A stretch of 11,842 nucleotides of DNA from an uncultured Blautia sp. (GTDB lineage: Bacteria > Bacillota > Clostridia > Lachnospirales > Lachnospiraceae): the NCBI GenBank assembly GCA_902476765.1, contig CABSEJ010000103.1:1-11842 (forward strand), read 5' to 3'. The translations under genes and the position numbers were made by a program. Under the pieces are notes generated by a model. It had not been told where the DNA came from and ran no database searches. It saw nothing but the letters and a program-made list of their open reading frames with translations. Below, piece by piece: positions 11,040 to 11,842 of the stretch. How positions within the stretch are numbered: the stretch's first letter is position 1; each line of letters begins with the position of its first letter.

Positions 11040-11842
11040 ATGGGAATTAAAACATACAGCCCATATACACCTTCCAGAAGACACATGACAGGACTGGATT
11101 TCAGCGAAATCACAACTTCCAAGCCAGAGAAATCCCTGGTAGTGTCTTTGAAGAAAAATGCTGGACGTAATAATCAGGGTAAAATTACAGTTAGACATCA
11201 CGGCGGCGGAAGCAGGAGAAAATACAGACTGGTTGACTTCAAGAGAAGAAAAGACGGAATTCCTGCAACTGTTAAGACAATCGAATATGATCCAAACAGA
11301 ACAGCCAACATCGCTTTAATCTGCTATGCAGACGGAGAAAAGGCTTACATCCTGGCTCCGGAAGGATTAAAGGTTGGTATGAAAGTAATGAATGGTGCCG
11401 AAGCAGAAGTAAGAGTAGGAAACTGCCTGCCTCTGTCCGATATTCCGGTAGGTACTATGATTCACAATATTGAGCTGTATCCGGGTAAGGGCGGCCAGAT
11501 GGTTCGTTCCGCAGGAAACGGCGCACAGTTAATGGCAAAAGAAGGAAAATATGCTACACTTCGTCTGCCATCCGGTGAAATGAGAATGGTTCCATTAAAC
11601 TGCCGTGCTTCTATCGGCGTTGTTGGAAATGGCGAGCATAACCTTGTTAACATTGGTAAAGCCGGACGTAAACGTCATATGGGTATCAGACCTACAGTTC
11701 GTGGTTCTGTTATGAACCCCAACGACCATCCACACGGCGGTGGTGAAGGCAAGACTGGTATCGGACGTCCAGGTCCATGCACACCATGGGGCAAACCGGC
11801 TCTCGGCCTGAAGACAAGAAAGAAAAACAAACATTCTAACAA
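11040..11842 (+). CDS. rplB: 50S ribosomal protein L2 (partial, runs off the window)
   Basis: 267 codons are present with no stop, so about the last 10-14 residues of the usual 275-281 are outside. L2 joins the subunits and supports the peptidyl-transferase centre. MGIKTYSPYTPSRRHMTGLD, VRHHGGGSRRKYRLVDFKR (about 56-74), the YPGKGGQMVRSAGNGAQLMA segment and GVVGNGEHNLVNIGKAGRKR are diagnostic. The conserved VMNPNDHPHGGGEGK, containing the histidine important for peptidyl-transferase activity, is intact near the end. The ATG at 11040 follows AAAGGAGAG (11025-11033) by 6 bases. It continues the S10 operon after an unusually long spacer and probably leads into rpsS, rplV and rpsC beyond the edge. 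Confidence 0.97.
   Translation, partial: MGIKTYSPYTPSRRHMTGLDFSEITTSKPEKSLVVSLKKNAGRNNQGKITVRHHGGGSRRKYRLVDFKRRKDGIPATVKTIEYDPNRTANIALICYADGEKAYILAPEGLKVGMKVMNGAEAEVRVGNCLPLSDIPVGTMIHNIELYPGKGGQMVRSAGNGAQLMAKEGKYATLRLPSGEMRMVPLNCRASIGVVGNGEHNLVNIGKAGRKRHMGIRPTVRGSVMNPNDHPHGGGEGKTGIGRPGPCTPWGKPALGLKTRKKNKHSN

Noticed and set aside
1..11842. Horizontal island, prophage or defence system
   Set aside because: All recognised genes except the GNAT and the membrane protein are core chromosomal genes in common orders; no integrase, att site or toxin-antitoxin pair is seen.

Overview
The window looks like a chromosomal segment of a spore-forming Firmicute of class Clostridia, most likely a Lachnospiraceae-type gut anaerobe. 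The reasons are a spoVA sporulation locus, the cluster murB-rapZ-whiA-crh-like, strong AGGAGG ribosome sites, sigma-A type promoters, and a standard S10 ribosomal-protein operon. The family assignment is inference; no rRNA or other marker is present.

Layout. (1) 1-415: the end of spoVAD and all of spoVAE, part of the dipicolinic-acid channel locus. (2) 418-4352: a promoter, a 27-codon coupled small ORF, tcdA (tRNA modification), murB (peptidoglycan precursor), rapZ (nucleotide-binding adaptor), whiA (DNA-binding regulator) and a Crh-like HPr protein. These genes overlap or nearly touch, so they are almost certainly one transcript linking cell-wall synthesis with carbon and nucleotide sensing. 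A perfect 12-bp stem terminator at 4435-4493 ends it and also serves the convergent GNAT gene. (3) 4540-5322 (minus): a GNAT acetyltransferase, divergent from an M18 aminopeptidase gene (5557-6908) across back-to-back promoters. The aminopeptidase gene is frameshifted and appears to lack a few codons. (4) 6983-8236: a membrane protein with a signal-peptidase-like extracellular part that seems to lack the catalytic residues and carries a very long charged cytoplasmic tail; a perfect 14-bp stem terminator follows. (5) 8410-11842: the start of the S10 operon, with phased A-tracts, a strong promoter, a roughly 220-nt structured leader, then rpsJ, rplC, rplD, rplW and rplB (cut by the window edge).

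The most unusual content is non-coding and lies in the S10 operon. rplC-rplD and rplD-rplW are tightly packed, but the rpsJ-rplC and rplW-rplB spacers are each over 200 nt. Each spacer holds a tandem pair of related hairpins: one pair shows compensatory base changes, the other conserves tandem G-A mismatches. With the switch-like leader, this suggests an operon carrying several RNA control elements. A separate pair of related palindromes (5344-5380 and 8296-8335) looks like a dispersed intergenic repeat. All RNA folds here were worked out by hand; no folding program or database search was run.
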